From: Lingula anatina
Lineage: Eukaryota > Brachiopoda > Lingulata > Lingulida > Lingulidae
NCBI RefSeq assembly: GCF_001039355.2
Contig: NW_019773696.1
Coordinates: 3,340-39,222 of the forward strand
Length of the DNA stretch: 35,883 nt
Reading direction: 5' to 3'
Position 1 is the stretch's first letter; every line of letters begins with the position of its first letter. The notes under the pieces are model-generated. The model was not told the origin of the DNA, ran no database searches, and worked only from the letters and a program-made list of their open reading frames with translations. A program made the translations under genes and the position numbers. Positions 23,045 through 33,067 of the stretch are shown piece by piece.

Positions 23045-23432
23045 GTACCCTCCACCAGGGCCACCAGATGACATTGTTATGTGCTCTGCAGGAGCTCAGT
23101 GAGAGCTGTTCTTCGCGCCAATGTAATTAAAGTTCGTTGCAACCTGCCTTGTTTTGTCTGTCTGCTAAGGGGTTGTTTTTATTAATTGTCACAGATGAGC
23201 AATTAACTGCTTTGATTGCTCTCAAAGGGACTTGTCATGGACTTGATAAGTGGCAGTGCCTGAGTAGATATGCAAACTATTACCAGCCATGTAATCATCC
23301 TTGAGATTTCAGCACAGAGTCACAGTACAGAGATTAGTCATCTATTTCGCCAGAGCCATATCTATTTATATCTAGTGAAAAATCAATATGTGACCCTGGT
23401 AAAGGGTAGTATATTGAGACAAATGTGAAAGT
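23045..23432 (+). repeat. Nested dispersed repeat, related to an inverted copy at 28.5-29.1 kb
   Basis: This block interrupts the right module of the DR1-type repeat (between acaagggtgcattg and gacccaagtaccaacaaagc). Its part 23227-23400 matches the reverse complement of 28920-29075, for example tgtaatcatccttgagattt, cagcacag.ctcacagtac and agagattag. Further matching sequence (tctagtgaaaa.tcaatatgtg) continues at 28541-28565 on the opposite strand. Confidence 0.75.
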
Positions 23433-23609
23433 AGACCCAAGTACCAACAAAGCCCAACATTCCCATGGATCGAGTTGAGATTTTATGTGACCTGCATATA
23501 CTGTACAAGAGGTGGATACAGGCCAGGGCTCTTGTAGTTTAGGAGGAGAATTTGAAGGAGTAATGGTGACATGGCGGCGGAGCATGCGGACGATACCTAT
23601 CGTGACTAA

Positions 23610-23816
23610 GGTACCATTAAGATCGAGAAGAGCCGAGCGCTAGCTAGGCCGTGACCTTAATATGGAGGGAAGCCACTTGATCCTGTTATGTTCACACGCC
23701 TCCCCAGTGAGAGGCCAATACAGGATTAAACGGTCTTCCTTTCATGTAGTTGTAGATCCGCCATATTTAGGTCGCGGCCTCACTAGCACTCGGCTCTTCT
23801 CCATCTGAATGCTCCC
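23610..23816. mobile_element. 207-bp foldback MITE nested in the dispersed repeat
   Basis: The arms of about 55 bp are imperfectly complementary: gagaagagccgag...ctaggccgtgacct near the left end against aggtcgcggcct...ctcggctcttctc near the right end. TAA flanks both ends (23607-23609 and 23817-23819). The related copy at 27075-27088 reads gactaaaactatgtg without the insertion, an empty site. A 3-bp TAA duplication fits PIF/Harbinger-type MITEs. An inner stem (atcctgt with acaggat) sits between the arms. Confidence 0.8.
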
Positions 23817-24239
23817 TAAAACCATGTGAAACTACAGAATCAGAGAGGCGATACCGCCTCCTGTTATAGAACCACCAGCTGGAGTAAGCGCATTCGTATG
23901 GAAAACCAAAAAAAACGGGTCACCACCACCAACTACAGTGTTGAGCTTGACAAGCTCTATAAATGCAATAAACAAGAGTTCTCAAAATATGCAAAAAGAA
24001 GTGAAAAAACAGCATAACTGTAAAAAATAGTCTGATCAAGCTTATTTTTGAATTAAGCTGTATTTTTGTAATATTGATCTCTCCTGTGATTTTCAAGACA
24101 GTTGACATATGGGTTTTCCTTGAAATGTGTTATCAGCGTTGCATATATTAGGAATAAAAAGAAAACCAAGGAGAAATACTGGGCATATCTCTGCCAGATT
24201 TGAAGATATGAGGGGCAGAAAATTTGCAAAGTTCAGTTC

Positions 24240-26150
24240 ATAGTGAAAAGTAGGTCAAAGGTCAATTTCAAGGTCAAAGTTAGATAGCCAGTATATGGCT
24301 TCCTATTCAAGTTCAATAGTAAATATGGACGTATCCCTGCCAGTTTTCGAGATATAAGAAACAGCAAATTTGCAAAGTGCAGTTTATGGTGAAAAGTAGG
24401 TCAAAGGTCATTTTCAAGGTCACAAGATTGCCAGTATATGAAATCCTATTCAGGTTCACTTTTTGATATAGCGCATCTCCTAAATCATATTGAAAACAAA
24501 AAAAAAATGGACACCACTGCTAGTATTGGCATTGCAAGCTGTACAAAATGCAACAAACAAGACGTCTCTAGCATTTATGGTTCCAGAATAATTAAATGAG
24601 AGTTTTCAGTTTTAGCGTCTAATGGCTGCTTCTCCTGTGAAAATGCACCGATTGACCCCAAACTCCCAAAGATGAAAGGAGTCCCTAACTGTAACCCCTC
24701 ACTATGATATGAGAGCTTAGGTGTGCGTAGTTTCTGAAAATTGGCACAAACAGATATTTTTTTGGAGAAAATTCCCATTTTTAGAAATTTTTGGCCTGTT
24801 TGACCTTGAAATAAAGGTCAAAAGTCAAATCCAAGGGCATATTTGGAATCTCCACACATGACTTTCGGCCAAGCTTCTGTAGAAATTTTCCCATAATTCC
24901 TTCAGTTTGGGAGATATTTAGCATTGACTTCTTATTCAAGTTCAACAGTAACTATGGGCGTATCTTTTCCAGTTTTCGAGATATAAAGGATAGAAAATTT
25001 GCAAAGTTCAGTTCATAGTGAAAAGTAGGTCAAAGGTCAATTTCAAGGTCACACTTAGATTGCCAGTATATGACTTCCTATTCAAGTTCAAAAGTAACTA
25101 TGGACCTATCTCTGCCACTTTTGGAGATAAAAGGGAACCAAAATTTGCAAAGTTCAATTCATAATGAAAAGTAGGTGAAAGGTCAATTTCAAGGTCATGC
25201 TTAGATTGCCAGTATATGACTTCCTATTCAAGTTCAAAAGTAACTATGGACCTATCTCTGCCAGTTTTGAAAGTATAAGCATTAAACAAGTTGCTTAGTT
25301 CAGTTTATGGTGTAAAGTAGGTCAAAGGTCAATTTCAAGGTCAGAGTAATATTACAAGCTTATGACTTCCTATTCAACTTCAATAGTTCCTATGGACCTG
25401 TCTCTGCCAGGTTTGGGGTTAAAGGAGAAAGAAATTAGCAAAGTTCAGTTCATGGTGTAAAGTAGGTCAAAGGTCAATTTCAAGGTCACACTTAGATTGC
25501 CTGTATATGCTCTCACATTCAAATGCAATAGTAACTATGGGCATATCTTTGCCAGTTTTGGAGATAAAAGGGAACAAAAATTTGCAGTTCAGTTCATGGT
25601 GTAAAGTAGGTCAAAGGTCAATTTCAAGGTCACACTTAGATTGCCTGTATATGCTCTCACATTCAAATGTAATAGTAACTATGGGCATATCTTTGCCAGT
25701 TTTGGAGATAAAAGGGAACAAAAATTTGCAGTTCAGTTCATGGTGAAAAGTAGGTCAAAGGTCAATCTTAAGGTCACAGTAAATTACCAGTATATGATTT
25801 CCTATTCAAGTTCAATAGTAACTATGGACCTATCTCTGCCAGTTTTGGAGATAAAAGGGAACAATAATTTGCAAAGTTCAATTCATGATGAAAAGTAGGT
25901 CAAAGGTCAATTTCAAGGTCACATAAAGATTGCCAGTATATGACTTCCTATTCAAGTTCAATAGTAACCATAGACCTATCTCTGCCAGTTTGGGAGATAA
26001 AAGGGAACCAAAATTTGCAGAGTTCAATTCATGATGAAAAGTAGGTCAAAGGTCAATTTCAAGGTCACATTAAGATTGCCAGTATATGATTTCCTATTCA
26101 ACTCAATAGTAACTATGGACCTATCTCTGCCAGTTTTGGAGATATAAGGG
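24240..26150 (+). repeat. Tandem 144-146-bp monomers carrying DR1 motifs
   Basis: The phrase aggtcaaaggtca recurs at 24252, 24398, then 25027, 25173 (one mismatch), 25319, 25464, 25608, 25752, 25897 and 26043. Successive distances in the main run are 146, 146, 145, 144, 144, 145 and 146 bp. Most monomers read aggtcaaaggtcaatttcaaggtcac, then gattgccagtatatgac, tcctattcaagttcaatag, ctctgccagttttggag. 24440-24950 interrupts the array with right-module sequence. Confidence 0.95.
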
Positions 26151-27154
26151 ACTAAATGTTATAATTTTGGAGTTACAATAATGTGCCATAAATTTCCTAC
26201 AGAAAAAATTAATTAAAATAAAGAAAAGGTCATTTTGGTCAAAATTTTTTAAATGGGAGGTGCTCTGAAATTCCAGATGTTCAAATTTGAAGAAATAATG
26301 TCATTTTTGAGTTCAAAATTTATTATCCATTACCGTACTGCACATTTTTCTTTCACCACCAATATGTCCTTTTTGATACAGCGTAACTCGAAAACCGTAT
26401 GGAATACAAAAAAAAAAAAACGGAGACCACTTCCAGTGTTGGGCTTTACATGCTCTACAAAATGCAAAAAAATGGGTCTCTAGCATTAAAACGGTTCCCG
26501 AATTAGAGGCAGTGTTCAGTTTCGGTATCTTATGGCCGCTACTCCCGTGAAAATGCACCGATTGACCCCAAATTCACGGAGATGAAGGATGACCCGAAGG
26601 GTAACACTTTCCAATGATATTATTGCTTAAGTCTATGTGGTGTCTGAATAACAGGGCAAATAATTTTTTTTTCGTAAAAAAAATTCCTTTTTTTTTTTTT
26701 TTTTTTTTTTTTGAAAATCTTGGCCCGTTTCCCGTTTGACCTTGAAATAAAGGTCAAAGGTCAAATCCAAGGGCATATTTGAAGTCTACACGTATGACTT
26801 TTGGAAAGCCGTCTGTAAAAATTTTTCCCATAATTCCTTCCTTAGGGTAGATAATTAGCATTTAATTTTGCCATTTTTGGACAAGGGTGCATTGCAATGA
26901 GTGCCACACCCAGACCCCAATACTGACAAAGCCCAAATTTTACGTGGAACGAGTTGAGATTATAGGTGACCTAAATCCAAGAGATGGGTACGGAGGCCCT
27001 TACCGTCTAGGAGGAATAGCGGTAACGGTGAGATGGCGGCGGAGCCAGAGGAGCCGGCGGAACATGCGGGTCGGGACTAAAACTATGTGTACCGCCAGCG
27101 CCTACGCTGGTGGTACAATAATGACACTTTCAGATCCCAAACAACACAATACAT

Positions 27155-28045
27155 GCCTCTGGAAAAAGCTCCTTCTCAGCGATTTTTCAATACTGCATAC
27201 AGGAATACATGTATGAGAACAAATAAGAATGTGAGATTGGTAAAATAAATAAAATGAAATAAAATGCGACCACTGAAAAAATGCGTTCATTGAGTATGAA
27301 CACTTATGAAGTCGAAAAAATTGATAAATTGAATACTTGATATTTACTACTGATCAAAAACATCTGTTCAAAACCACTCCGTCTGCGTTCGCCGATGACC
27401 GTGTAACATGTAGCTATCATATTACACACGTGTTGGGAGGGGGGGGGGGTACGTTCAAAGCCGCACCACCAAAACTGAGACAAGAAGACCAACTACGTAC
27501 CATTCTGACGAAAATACGGCCAAAGAGAAACAACAAGATCGATTAAAAAGGGCGACCCAATATATTTCCTTCCCAGACAGTATAGTACGTCCGGCACGAA
27601 AATGCAGTAGATACTCCAGCCAGGGAATTATATCCGATATAATTCCCTGCTCCAGCGCAGTAGACTACTGCAATCATACTGCAAATATGCTTCAAATCTG
27701 CTTTGGTTTGGGAGCTAATTAGCATATTTGAAACATGCTTCTATCATGCAACTAAACTACTGCATTAATGCTCCTATCTGCACAAACCTGTGTAATTTTT
27801 GGAGTAGAATTGCATTAGGCTATACTGCATGTCTACTGCAAATATGCTCCACTACTGCGTTAATGCTTCTTTAATTGCTACTTCGATACTGCATACTGCA
27901 TATTCGTGCATTTTATCATCCGTCACAAATAAAGTTGACAACAAAGCAAAAGTTGTCATTTTTTTTCATTCATAACGTACCTTGCAATCTCTCCTCTGTC
28001 ACCGTCGAGCTCAAAGTGAAAATACGACGCAACACAATTTCAGGA
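27155..28045 (+). repeat. Direct duplication, copy 1 (interrupted)
   Basis: It matches 29085-29710 in order: aaagctcctt.tcagcg, caatactgcataca, gaatacatgtat, aaaacatctgttcaaaa, cgcacca.ccaaaactgag, cccagacagta, ttttatcatccgtcac and ccttgcaatctctcctctgt. The copies are separated by over 1 kb and have diverged by substitutions and indels. Copy 1 carries the MITE-like insertion 27594-27909. Confidence 0.85.
27594..27909. mobile_element. MITE-like insertion with 16-bp terminal inverted repeats
   Basis: The left end gcacgaaaatgcagta (27594-27609) and right end tactgcatattcgtgc (27894-27909) are inverted copies with one mismatch. The interior is rich in actgca and aatatgct motifs. The second copy of the host duplication lacks this block. 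A perfect 14+1+14 palindrome (27621-27649) lies near the left end. The exact boundaries and target duplication are uncertain by about 10 bp at the left. Confidence 0.65.
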
Positions 28046-28454
28046 ATCTTAATTATCTTGCATCACGAGACCGATACCGAAACCGGGAAATATTAGGGAG
28101 AAACCGAAATAAAAAAAATATTAAAGCGATGCCAGCTCAAGTGGTAGGAAAAGTGCCATAAAAGAGATTGTCCTGTGGAAGACGACAATTACCATTTTGG
28201 CGAGCGTAACATTAAAATCATGGATTTTGATCATATTAATGTATCATTTTCATACCCCATTGCTGGTTGGGTCAGGCGAAAAAGGGGGGGGGGGCTGGAG
28301 ACAGAAAAATGCCCGCGTTTTATCACCCCCCTGTACACTAAATCTGCTGTCCAGACTTGGGATTTTGTAGTAAAACCAGCAGTTTATTAACAATGTCTTG
28401 CCACCTTCAGAGTCACTCCACTGGTGATAAGGAAACAGAGACCCGAGCTCTTGT
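28046..28454. other. Non-coding spacer
   Basis: No gene was recognised. It contains a G run near 28285. Short ORFs show no domain features. Confidence 0.6.
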
Positions 28455-29075
28455 GTCTTGGTCCCACCTGTCCTGCCCGGGGACTGGTCTCTGTGAACGG
28501 CAGTTTTGCTACCCTTGATATACTTGTACTCTCTATCAGGGACACATATTGATTTTCACTAGATATGTAGTAAATAATGCACTGTCCACGAGCCCGATAT
28601 CACGCTCGGCCTGCTGTCGTGGATATCGGGCGAGGGGGTAACAGTGCATTATTTGTCATACATACAAAGGGAAATCGTGCGTGTTCCCCACCCCAAACCC
28701 CTTACTTTGAACAGAACACGCTGATATCACCGCGCATGGGGTTATATCAAAGAATGGACTTTCCCCGCGTTTGCTGCCTAATTACGGTCACCGTCCAATC
28801 ATCTTCGTTTGCGTTGGTGGTTTTCTGAGTAGTTGGCCGATTTCCTGCCCATCTTCCGCACGTGGCAGTCACTCCATCTCATTCATTGTATCGGTCCCTG
28901 CAATCCTTTTGTTTAGATAGCAGCCCCGTGGTATGTATTAAAAGATAAATTGTTCCTGGTGAAATAGATTGCTAATCTCTGTACTGTGAGCCTGTGCTGA
29001 AATCTCAAGGATGATTACACGGCTTGTAATTGTTTTCAGAACTATTCGGGCACTGTCACATAGCAAGTCCCTACC
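28455..29075 (-). repeat. Inverted copy of the nested dispersed repeat, itself interrupted
   Basis: 28920-29075 and 28541-28565 match 23227-23400 in reverse complement. 28455-28530 (cctgtcctgcccgg.gactg, tctctgtgaacggc, tacccttgatata) also recurs at 30445-30530. The block 28567-28915 between the matching parts is absent from the other copy and contains a strong hairpin. Confidence 0.65.
28572..28654. repeat. Long imperfect hairpin
   Basis: The outer arms aaataatgcactgt (28572-28585) and acagtgcattattt (28641-28654) are perfectly complementary. The inner arms gcccgatatc (28592-28601) and gatatcgggc (28622-28631) are too, and the pairing continues with a bulge through cacg/cgtg. It probably belongs to a foldback element. 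Confidence 0.85.
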
Positions 29076-29084
29076 AATTTCCCT

Positions 29085-29710
29085 TGAAAAAGCTCCTTTT
29101 CAGCGCATATTCAATACTGCATACACGAATACATGTATAAGATCAAATAAGAACGTGGGATTGGTAAAAAATAAATAAAATGCGACTACTTAAAATAACG
29201 CGTCATTAACTATGAACATTTTTATGAAGTCGGAAAAAATTGATTAATTAAATACTTGATAATAACCACTGACCAAAAACATCTGTTCAAAAACACCCCG
29301 CCTGCGTTCGCCGAGGATCGGGTACCATGTCCGTCCAAAGCCGCACAACCAAAACTGAGACAAGAAAACCAACTTCAGGCCATTTTGTCGAAAGTACGTA
29401 CGATGCCTGATACTTTCGGAACTGATATTTTCACATTCATGTCATTATTCTCTAACATCAATATTTATAGATCTACGTGAACTGCTTTGTCAGCATTTCA
29501 GCAGCAAAGAGAAACAACGACAAAAAAGCCTCGACAAAAAATCCAACCAGATATTTTCACATCCCAGACAGTAATTTTTATCATCCGTCACCAAATAAAG
29601 TTAACAGCATAGCAAAAGTTGTCTTATTTTTTCTTTCTCTTTCATAACGTACCTTGCAATCTCTCCTCTGTCACCGTCGAGCTCAAAGTGAAAATACTAC
29701 GCAACGCACA
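29085..29710 (+). repeat. Direct duplication, copy 2
   Basis: This is the partner of 27155-28045. It lacks the ACTGCA-rich insertion and so provides the empty site (cccagacagtaatttttatc). It has its own extra segment near 29400-29500. No coding potential was recognised. Confidence 0.85.
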
Positions 29711-30444
29711 TTTAACCGTTAATATATTATAGCAGATAGACAGAATAAAAAGCAATGTCCTAAGTACGTGTGCATGTACGTTTCCTTAAAAAGTTGAAAT
29801 TAACCTGTAAAATAACTGGAAATTTGTGCGCTGATGAACAGTCACGTCTTCTCCTCCCTTTAACCAAATAACTACACGTCAGGCGTATTGTCACGTGATT
29901 ACGATGCGCATATTTGTATAGCTTAATTATGATAATGATTCAGTTTTAAAGATCTTTATTTTATTCTTTATCAACACCCACAGCTAATGAGACTGGATGA
30001 ATAAGTGAAAAGTTATTTATTTCTGCCTTGAAATTAAAAAAATTGCTGCTGTCATTCTTGTTTTTAAGGGTACTAATTAAGTTTATGAAAAGTGTTCTTA
30101 TCTAGAGTCTTGAAAGCTTTAAATAAGGTCTGTTTATCAGCCGTTTATCATGTTATGGAGGGGGGGGGGTTGTCACTAACTACGGATAAACACTAAAAAA
30201 TAAATGATCCGTCTTAAAATATTTGTAGTTCGAAGTAAGTACATCAAGAGCTAAGACGAAAGATAATTAATTTTTTGCCTCGATGGGTTCTAACAGGGTA
30301 GTATATTGGATACGCAGGGCTATAAAAATTGATGTATATAATGTTCATATTATTAATTATCTAATAATAATTAAATATGTTACCAAAATGGTTAAAACAA
30401 TACGATTATTGTAGTAATTTTCAATGCTCAACTGTCAAACCTGC
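29711..30444. other. AT-rich non-coding spacer
   Basis: Nothing recognisable on either strand except a G run near 30162-30170. Confidence 0.6.
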
Positions 30445-30619
30445 ATAAGTCTTGATCCCGCCTGTCCTGCCCGGTGACTGATCTCTGTGAACGGCGTCAG
30501 TTTTAGTACCCTTGATATATACCTGAAGGTATGCCTGGGGGCCTTTTGTTTCTTTTGAGACAAATCCTTGAGCGTTCATGGGTTGCTGGTGAGATCAATG
30601 CCGCGTTGGGTGGGTNTGG

Positions 30620-31316
30620 GATTTCAGCATTCCCCATGTATTTTCATCAATGATATTAAAATATGCACCTGAATCTGGTAATACATTGAGATCAACGCCG
30701 CCTATCTCTATTTCCACCATATTTGGCATGTCTGTGTATATTGCATTGGTTCCCACACCAAATGTATATGCACCCCTGGATTATCATGTTCATAACTGTC
30801 ATTTACATGAACAATAGTTTCAGTTTTGCAGACTTTTGCAAAGTGATCCAACGTTCCATGTTTTCTCAGTCGGTGGGTTTCTACTTCGTTTTTCATGTCT
30901 GAACTCGTGGTGTTTAGACTGAGTTGGTTTGTTAAATGACTTCGGTTTCACCATACTCACAGTTTCTGGTGTTCCACTTTCATTTAAAGCGTTATTCATG
31001 TTTCTCACCTGTGTAACAGTGTTTGAGAGAGTCCTGAAAATATCTGGTACAGTACACCTGTCCCTGCTGAATGCAACATAAGCGCGCGTCTCCTCTGACA
31101 TGTATTTTTAATTTTCTGTCTTTGTTCATTATTCATTCCGTCCGTTGGTTCTGAAACGATCAATCCTTTTCCGTCAGCGAAGAGTTTAAAACTGTAAAGC
31201 CAGCGCGTCCAGCGTGGCCCTAATGTCTCCCGCTCCGGACTTCTGTACGGTTCGAATTTCGTAATTTCACATTTTTCCTCCATTTTCTCAAAGAAAGTTG
31301 GCTCACAGTTTTGCAC
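30620..31316 (-). pseudogene. Degraded Ty3/gypsy-type gag-protease remnant
   Basis: Minus-strand fragments in different frames read in the order of a retrotransposon. 31316-31050 encodes a Gag N-part with PRWTRWLYSFKLFADGKG and RRRALMLHSAG. A frame change near 31050 leads to DIFRTLSNTVTQ. A zinc-knuckle-like remnant with HFAKVCK follows near 30835 (most cysteines lost). 30720-30620 encodes an aspartyl-protease segment with PDSGA (Asp-Ser-Gly at 30675-30667) and IIDENTW. It resembles the K02A2.6-like elements of invertebrates. Frameshifts and missing parts show it is inactive. No reverse transcriptase or LTRs were found. The N at 30616 lies at its broken end. Confidence 0.75.
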
Positions 31317-31797
31317 TAGAGTTAATCCTCGTCGCCAGTGTTGATGTCTTCGAATTAAATCGCATCACGAATCAAATCACTCGACGAATTGTATTGGTTT
31401 GATACGCTTGTGCTTTTTTCATATCCATAACTCTAAGAAACGCTACATCCGGGTCCTTGACCGGCTTATCATAAAAGGCGGAATTTTTAAAAAGCGGAAC
31501 GAATAGCTCTAACAAATTAACAGTTCATTCAAATGTCAAGTCAAATTAAACAAATAGTGGATTAATGAGGGGATTTTGAAAAAAAGAGAGAAAGAGATTG
31601 AGATAAATTAAATTAAAATTGATCAAATGATGTTAGTTCAATGCATTCAGCTCACTGGTCTATAAAAAAATAAATAAAAAATAAAAATAAAAAATAATAA
31701 AAATAAATAAAAAAATGACATCATATATTGGCTTGATGGCGGTTTGACATGAAATTAAAAAAGACTGGTCCAACATAAGTTTAATGCTTAAAAAATG
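31317..31797. other. Non-coding spacer with A-rich low complexity
   Basis: 31658-31712 is an AAAT/AAAAT low-complexity stretch. No gene was recognised. Part of 31317-31450 may be the leader of the retroelement remnant. Confidence 0.6.
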
Positions 31798-32036
31798 ACG
31801 TTGGCCCTACATTGGATCAACGACAAAAAATGATGTTAGTCCTACATTGGCCCAACGTTGGCCCTACATCGGATCAACGTCAAAAAAAGGATGTTGGCCC
31901 GACGTTGGCCCAACGACGGCAGGCCAACGTCAACAGTGCCAACGTTGGCCCAACGTTGGCCCGATGGCGGCATGCCAATGCCGACCAAGTGCCAACGGTG
32001 CCGACGTTGGCCCAACGTCATCTTGCTATCTGGGTT
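31798..32036. repeat. CCAACGTTGG-rich short-period repeat
   Basis: Repeated variants of ttggcccaacgttggcc run through the block, with cgacgttggcccaacg and ggatcaacg as recurring words. The core is self-complementary, so the block can form many small hairpins. The ORFs across it (three frames open) are products of the periodicity, not genes. Confidence 0.85.
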
Positions 32037-32327
32037 GTAAACGATTATTTCCGCATGTTACATGTATATTCAAAATAATGTACATTGATTTCATTTGCTT
32101 TGCATTTTGGCAATTATATGTTTTTTTATTATAGTGCACAAAGCAATATACAACATTTACTTTCAAAGTACATTGTTGCAGACTATTTAAATAAAACTGG
32201 TTTTTTTTTCAAATTAAATATAAAAAGACAAATATCAGTCCTCTTTTTCCTCACTGATATCGAAACGGACAACAACTCTTGGGGATGGGAAATAAATCCT
32301 AAATAATAATGTTTTTTTCCATTGCAG

Positions 32328-32750
32328 TTGTGCTTCTTCGGTCCAAAAATTACGAGGATTATACCTGGGGGGTGAAAGACAATGGCGACGCATACATCAA
32401 ACAGGGCTACGGCGGGGATGCTTTTCGCATTTTACCAGGGTTAAGCGGGAAGAAGAACGGGAAGAAAACCGTCTCCTTCATGTCCCTGGAGCATCCATGC
32501 TCCTATCTCCGTCACTATAATTTTTTCTTGCACCTCGAAAGCTCGAAGAACCCAAGGAATGCTAGCACCTTTGACGAGAACGCCTCCTTTATCCCTCGAC
32601 CTAACCTTTTCTTCCGAGGGTACACGGCGTACGAATCAGTGAACTACCCCACACAGCACAAAAAGTCAATTTTCAGCTCTTTTACTCTTCAGGAAATGGG
32701 TCTGAATATTCTCTTTACAAGCCTTTTCAACGGTGTAAAGCTCTATCGGA
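32328..32750 (+). pseudogene. AbfB-type beta-trefoil domain exon, apparently frameshifted
   Basis: A good acceptor (ttttttccattgcag, ending 32327) opens a frame with two trefoil-like lobes: LLRSKNYEDYTWG...AFRILPGL, then from 32471 VSFMSLEHPCSYLRHYNFFL, ending NASFIPRPNLFF. A third lobe starts YESVNYP. This matches the AbfB (arabinose-binding, Pfam AbfB) pattern of SFRS.NYP..YLRH.NF...L and F....ASF...PGL. After the A5 run at 32660-32664 the domain pattern (NFQLFYSSGNGSEY) continues in a shifted frame, as if one A were lost. No upstream exon was found. It may be a pseudogene or gene fragment, or a real exon with a homopolymer error in the assembly. AbfB domains occur in arabinofuranosidases and in uncharacterised invertebrate proteins. 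Confidence 0.6.
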
Positions 32751-32814
32751 AAGGTCAGGGTCTACGGGTTTACTACCCTTTTATGCCTAAGCTTAAAATT
32801 GTAGTTGCACTATT

Positions 32815-33067
32815 ACTACGTCTTTCCGATCAAGTATAGGCGTCTAAAAACAATCTCTTTACCACTCCTTTCCGATCAAATATAGGCGATTTTTGACACG
32901 TCTTTATAACCCTTTTCCGATAAAGTAAATGCGATATGAGGTACGTCATTATAACCCTTTTCCGATCAAATAAAGGCGTTTGCAGTACGTCTTTAATACC
33001 CTTTTCCGATCAAGTAAAGGCGATTTTAGGTAAGTCTTTATTACCCTTATCTAATCAAATAAGGACG
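32815..33067 (+). repeat. Minisatellite of about 46 bp, six units
   Basis: The word ttccgatcaa(g/a)ta(t/a)aggcg recurs near 32823, 32869, 32915, 32959, 33004 and, degraded, 33048. It is preceded by acgtctttataaccctt-like sequence in each unit. It begins directly after the AbfB-like exon. Confidence 0.88.

Larger units (their letters stand above)
21785..27116 (+). repeat. Cluster of dispersed DR1-type repeats upstream of the sacsin-like gene
   Basis: At least three head-to-tail copies lie here, roughly 21785-23606, 23817-24920 and 24930-27116. Each has a left module (agagaggcgatac...ccagctggag.aagcgcattcg), a core of tandem monomers with variable copy number, and a right module (cgtaa.tcgtaaaccgtatgg, atgcaccgattgacccc, accttgaaataaaggtcaaa, acaagggtgcattg, gacctaaatccaagagatgg, gatggcggcgga). 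The last copy ends in a 28-bp hairpin at 27089-27116. Variable internal tandem repeats plus a terminal hairpin resemble pearl/Helentron-type non-autonomous elements, but no transposase or helicase is present and the class is an inference. Confidence 0.75.

Noticed and set aside
24240-26150. Regular repeats considered as a CRISPR array
   Set aside because: The whole 145-bp unit is repeated, with no unique spacers, and the genome is eukaryotic.
26887-27216. 109-codon ORF in the right module of the dispersed repeat
   Set aside because: The other copies of the module have the frame broken, and no protein family was recognised.
31812-32134. Overlapping ORFs in the CCAACGTTGG block
   Set aside because: They are open only because of the short-period repeat; the translations are repetitive.
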